The notes under the pieces were generated by a model that was not told the DNA's origin, searched no databases, and saw nothing but the letters and a program-made list of their open reading frames with translations. Source: Maylandia zebra (taxonomy: Eukaryota > Chordata > Actinopteri > Cichliformes > Cichlidae). Taken from it: a DNA stretch of 64,000 nt. Numbering within the stretch: position 1 is the first letter of the stretch; each line of letters begins with the position of its first letter. The DNA is taken from NCBI RefSeq assembly GCF_041146795.1, contig NC_135168.1, positions 39,626,370 to 39,690,369 on the forward strand. Direction: 5' to 3'. A program made the position numbers and the translations under genes. Positions 61,108-64,000 of the stretch are shown piece after piece.

Positions 61108-61936
61108 TATAAAGATTACCAAAAAATCTTATATTTATATAAAGTAGCAGCTTTATTAACCAAAAAAAGATTACCTTGAGTAAACAAATATAGAGTCCGC
61201 TCGCCTGATTTTCTTCCATCTGAATCAAAGGTTAAAAGGGTATATTTACCAATGTCATTCCTACTCAGGTCATTGATCCTAAATGTTCCATTACTAGGAA
61301 AAATGAGAGACCTATGCTCTATGGCATTAGACATAACTGTATTATTTCTCCCTGCTAGTATTTTTAATGAATCCTTTAACAACTGGTATCTAGGTATTTC
61401 AGAGGTGCTATTGATCAACTGGATGTCCACAGTTCCTCCCAAAGTTACATAACACTGAGCTCCATCCTGTCTGCCATCACAATGAGTGATCACACCTGCA
61501 AAAAAAAGTGAACAAATGAACAAAGTCAAAATCAAACCGAGATGATAAAATCAGTGTCTGAATTTAATTTAGTCAAAATGTAAACCCCGAAGGACTCTGA
61601 AAATAAGGTTACATGTTATTTAATGAGTTTATATGTCATAGCTATATTTACGCATTTTCACATTAAAATGATCTCAGAATGTGTCGTTAATCTTTAAGGA
61701 AATATAAGTAAAGGAAGTAAAAATCATTTAAAGTGTTAAAATAAAACTCATAAACTGCAGTTCAACAAATCTTTTGGTGAATTCAGCTTAATTTTATTGA
61801 TGGTGCCAGATCACGTGGCAGCAAAACCTCTTTTTTTATTATAAAATTAAGCATTAATGAAGAAGAACAAAAAGTTTAGTAGCTCACCATAAGAGACACC
61901 GAGTAACATAAACAACAGTCCAATGACAGCTTCCAT
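59218..61936 (-). CDS. CD2/SLAM-like gene with three tandem V domains and no membrane exon (gene 6)
   Basis: Exons: leader 61936-61888 (MEAVIGLLFMLLGVSYG), V1 61495-61175, V2 60848-60528, V3 59998-59678, C2 59483 onward. The three V exons are each 321 nt, phase 1, with good AG/GT borders. At the C2 end the donor GTGAGT is TTGAGT, so the frame runs on for CVE and a TGA at 59218-59220; 1278 nt gives 425 aa. V2 and V3 keep GVETYCDGRQDGAQC; V1 starts GVITHCDG. No TM, tail or GPI-like hydrophobic end is seen. Either a secreted decoy with three ligand-binding domains or an early pseudogene. Splicing variants that skip V exons would all stay in frame. Confidence 0.72.
61056..61105. repeat. (TA)n microsatellite between V1 and V2 of gene 6
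   Basis: About 25 TA units within the intron. Confidence 0.9.
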
Positions 61937-62054
61937 GTCTGCTCACTGTACAGCCCCTTATGATCCAGTCAGTCACTTTTCCTTCAATAACAGAAGTGTG
62001 TGTGCTACACGCTGCTGTCAGCTGGTACTTCACTTTTCACACGCTGAGAGGATG

Positions 62055-62064
62055 AAAGGAAGTG
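62055..62064. promoter_or_regulatory. ETS/PU.1-type motif upstream of the gene 6 leader
   Basis: AAAGGAAGTG about 120 bp upstream of the gene 6 start, preceded by GAGAGGATG, as in the gene B promoter (GAGGGGATA). Confidence 0.35.
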
Positions 62065-62434
62065 ACATCATATTTGATCCCCATTTTGCTATCAAGAAAA
62101 GAAAAAAAACTGTCAAAAAAAAAGGGTCTTCAAAAGCAACATCTAGTGGTCGAATATAAATTGAATACATGTGTGAGCAGTGAAATGAACCCTTTCATGG
62201 TATTCAGGTCTGACCATTTTCAATTTTTTTTAAGTATAATTTTTTTCTGCCTAAAAATGTTTGAGATAATGTTTATTTTCTGCAACATTGTGTATATTAC
62301 CGAAAGTAGTCACTCACTCATCCAAATCATTTATGTATTCCAAACAGGTCTTGTCAGATAGCATGTTGGACATTAACTATCCATGCACAGTATTGTACAC
62401 AATATTCACTAATTGATAGGGCATCACTCAAGGT

Positions 62435-63690
62435 TTAAACACTGAACTCCTCCACTTGGGGCAGGAACTCATCCCCGACCCGGAGTGGGCACTCCACCCT
62501 TTTCCGGCTGAGAACCATGGCCTCAGATTTAGAGGTGCTGATCCTCATTCCCGCTGCTTCACACTCGGCTGCGAACTGTTCCACTGCGAGCTGGAGGCCC
62601 TCACCCGATGAAGCCAACAGAACCACAGCATCTGCGAAAAGCAAAGATGAGATTCTGAGGCCACCGAAGTGAAAACCGTCCGCCACTTGGCTGCGCCTAG
62701 AAATCCTGTCCATAAAAATTATGAACAGAATCGGTGACAAAGGGCAGCCCTGGCAGAGCCCATCACCCACCGGGAACGAGTCCGACTTATTGCCGGCAAC
62801 GTGAACCAAACTCTTGCAACGGTTGTATAGGGATCGAATGGCCCGTAGCAACGGGCCAGACACCCCATACTCCCGCAGCACCTCCCACAGGACACCCCGA
62901 GGGACACGGTCGAATGCCTTCTCCAAGTCCACAAAACACACTGGACACAGACTGGTTGGGCAAACTCCCACGCACCCTCAAGTATCCTTGAGAGGATAAA
63001 GAGCTGGTCCAGTGTTCCGCGACCAGGACGAAAACCGTATTGTTCCTCCTGTATCCGAGATTCGACTAGCGGACGAACTCTCCTTTCCAGCACCCTGGCA
63101 TAGACTTTCCCAGGGAGGCTGAGGAGTATGATCCCCCTGTAGTTGGAACACACCCTCCGGTCCCCCTTCTTAAAGATGGGGACCACCACCCCGGTCTGCC
63201 AGTCCACAGGTACTGCCCCTGATCTCCACGCAACATTGTAGAGGTATGTCAACCAGGACAGCCCTACAACGTCCAGAGCCTTCAGGAACTCGGGGCGGAC
63301 CTCATCAACACCAGGGGCTCTGCCACCAAGGAGTTGTTTAACTGCCTCAGTGACCTCGCCTCCGGAAATTGGCGGGTCATTCCCCTCATCCCCAGACTCT
63401 GCTTCCTCCTTAGAAGACGTGTCAGTGGGATTAAGGAGGTCCTCGAAGTATTCCTTCCACCGCCTGACAATTTTCTCAGTTGAAGTCAGCAGCGCTCCGC
63501 CAGCACTATACACAGTGCAGGTAGAGCACCGCTTTCCACTCCTGAGACGCCTGACGGTTTGCCAGAATCTCTTCGAGGCAGTCCGAAAGTCTTTTTCCAT
63601 GGTCTCGGGGTCTTGTTCGCAAGTGATGGGAAAAGGGAGCCAGAGATCAACAGACGGATTGGTGCGGCGGCTGCAGTGATGCGGACGTGT
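62435..63690 (-). mobile_element. LINE reverse-transcriptase fragment
   Basis: From 63600 the minus strand reads a pre-RT segment (KRFWQTVRRLRSGKRC), IFKKGDRRVCSNYRGI, and YGFRPGRGTLDQLF. A frameshift near 62950 leads to CFVDLEKAFDRVPRG, GDGLCQGCPLSPILF, LLFADAVVLLASSGEG and MRISTSKSEAMVLSRK, ending after VEEF. The catalytic pair is AD-A instead of ADD. Endonuclease and 3' parts are missing. It separates the gene 6 leader from its second leader relic. GC-rich compared with surroundings. Confidence 0.88.
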
Positions 63691-63896
63691 GTTTGAAGCA
63701 CTGGTTCACCAGCTAACCCCGTTCATGTTTTTACAGACGAATCACTGAGGTGATCACTTTAAAGTGTCTTTGAGTTGGTTTTCAACTTTGCTTTTGTTCT
63801 CAGCTTTGTGTTTATGTATAAAACACAGGATATCGAAATGTATTCACTAACTGTACCTAATGCCACACCTGATGCAGGTTTTAAATAATTATACAC

Positions 63897-63944
63897 CTTA
63901 AGAGTCTCCTATAGCATCACCTACAATCCAAACATAGCTTCTGT
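63897..63944 (-). pseudogene. Decayed second leader exon (unit 6)
   Basis: 48-nt homologue of 16157; start codon ACA, internal TAG, one-base deletion, donor GTGTAT. Confidence 0.6.
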
Positions 63945-64000
63945 GCTTCTTTACTATTCAGCCTCTTTTGACTCAGCTGGCAACTTTCAGACAACGTCCT

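Noticed and set aside
1-61936. Assigning the cluster to NITR or CEACAM families
   Set aside because: NITR V domains keep the canonical disulfide and J-like motifs, and CEACAM C2 domains have two cysteines. The V-without-disulfide plus four-Cys C2 pattern fits CD2/SLAM better. No gene symbol is given because I cannot search.
62734-62999. Plus-strand frames of 85 and 61 codons
   Set aside because: Antisense to the LINE reverse-transcriptase region.

Overview
The window is vertebrate nuclear DNA, most likely from a ray-finned (teleost) fish. It has small phase-1 immunoglobulin (Ig) domain exons with GT-AG introns, AT-rich intergenic DNA, and a dense mix of fish-type transposons: Tc1/mariner, hAT, a tRNA-derived SINE, several LINE fragments and a Ty3/Gypsy remnant. 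A percomorph such as a cichlid is plausible, but the sequence alone does not prove it.

Nearly all genic content is one tandemly amplified family of Ig-superfamily surface receptors. The canonical gene has a signal-peptide exon, one or more V-like exons (about 105-107 codons) without the usual B/F-strand cysteine pair, a C2-like exon of exactly 258 nt with four cysteines, a stalk exon, a transmembrane (TM) exon and a cytoplasmic exon. Every internal boundary is phase 1. The domain order and cysteine pattern resemble the CD2/SLAM (CD48/CD244/Ly9) group. That assignment comes from pattern only, not from a search.

Layout: (1) 1-2134, + strand, the 3' part of a gene with at least C2-V-C2-hinge-TM and a short tail. 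(2) 7333-16205, - strand, gene A, complete on paper (358 aa) with two perfect ITIMs; its large first intron holds LINE and DNA-transposon debris. (3) 18697-20209, - strand, broken V exons followed by one intact short-tail TM exon. (4) 22952-26328, - strand, gene B, complete (353 aa), with two of its three tail tyrosine motifs changed to F and H. (5) 33861-38258, - strand, gene 3, complete (313 aa), short-tail type with an Arg in the membrane segment. (6) 43434-45432, - strand, a pseudogene with no V exon, a stop in the stalk and a dead TM acceptor. (7) 49770-53060, - strand, gene 5, two near-identical divergent V domains with a different leader, each ending in a GC splice donor, followed by a normal V-C2-TM set. 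(8) 59218-61936, - strand, gene 6, three tandem V exons and one C2 whose donor is destroyed, so the frame ends at an in-frame stop (425 aa, no TM). Inverted V relics lie on the + strand at 21707 and 40714.

Taken together, the family contains ITIM-bearing long-tail members and short-tail members with a basic residue in the membrane segment. This is the layout expected of paired inhibitory/activating leukocyte receptors that share one ectodomain. Upstream of each leader, most repeat units also carry a second, usually decayed leader exon, a conserved non-coding block and a fragment of the same LINE. These are fossils of the ancestral duplication unit (about 7-12 kb). Mobile elements fill the rest, with the best-defined ones at 24977-25905 (inverted-repeat element with tRNA-like segments), 41786-42092 (SINE), 46109-46844 (hAT), 54266-55325 with a nested 142-bp element, 55344-56888 (Tc1-like) and 62435-63690 (LINE).
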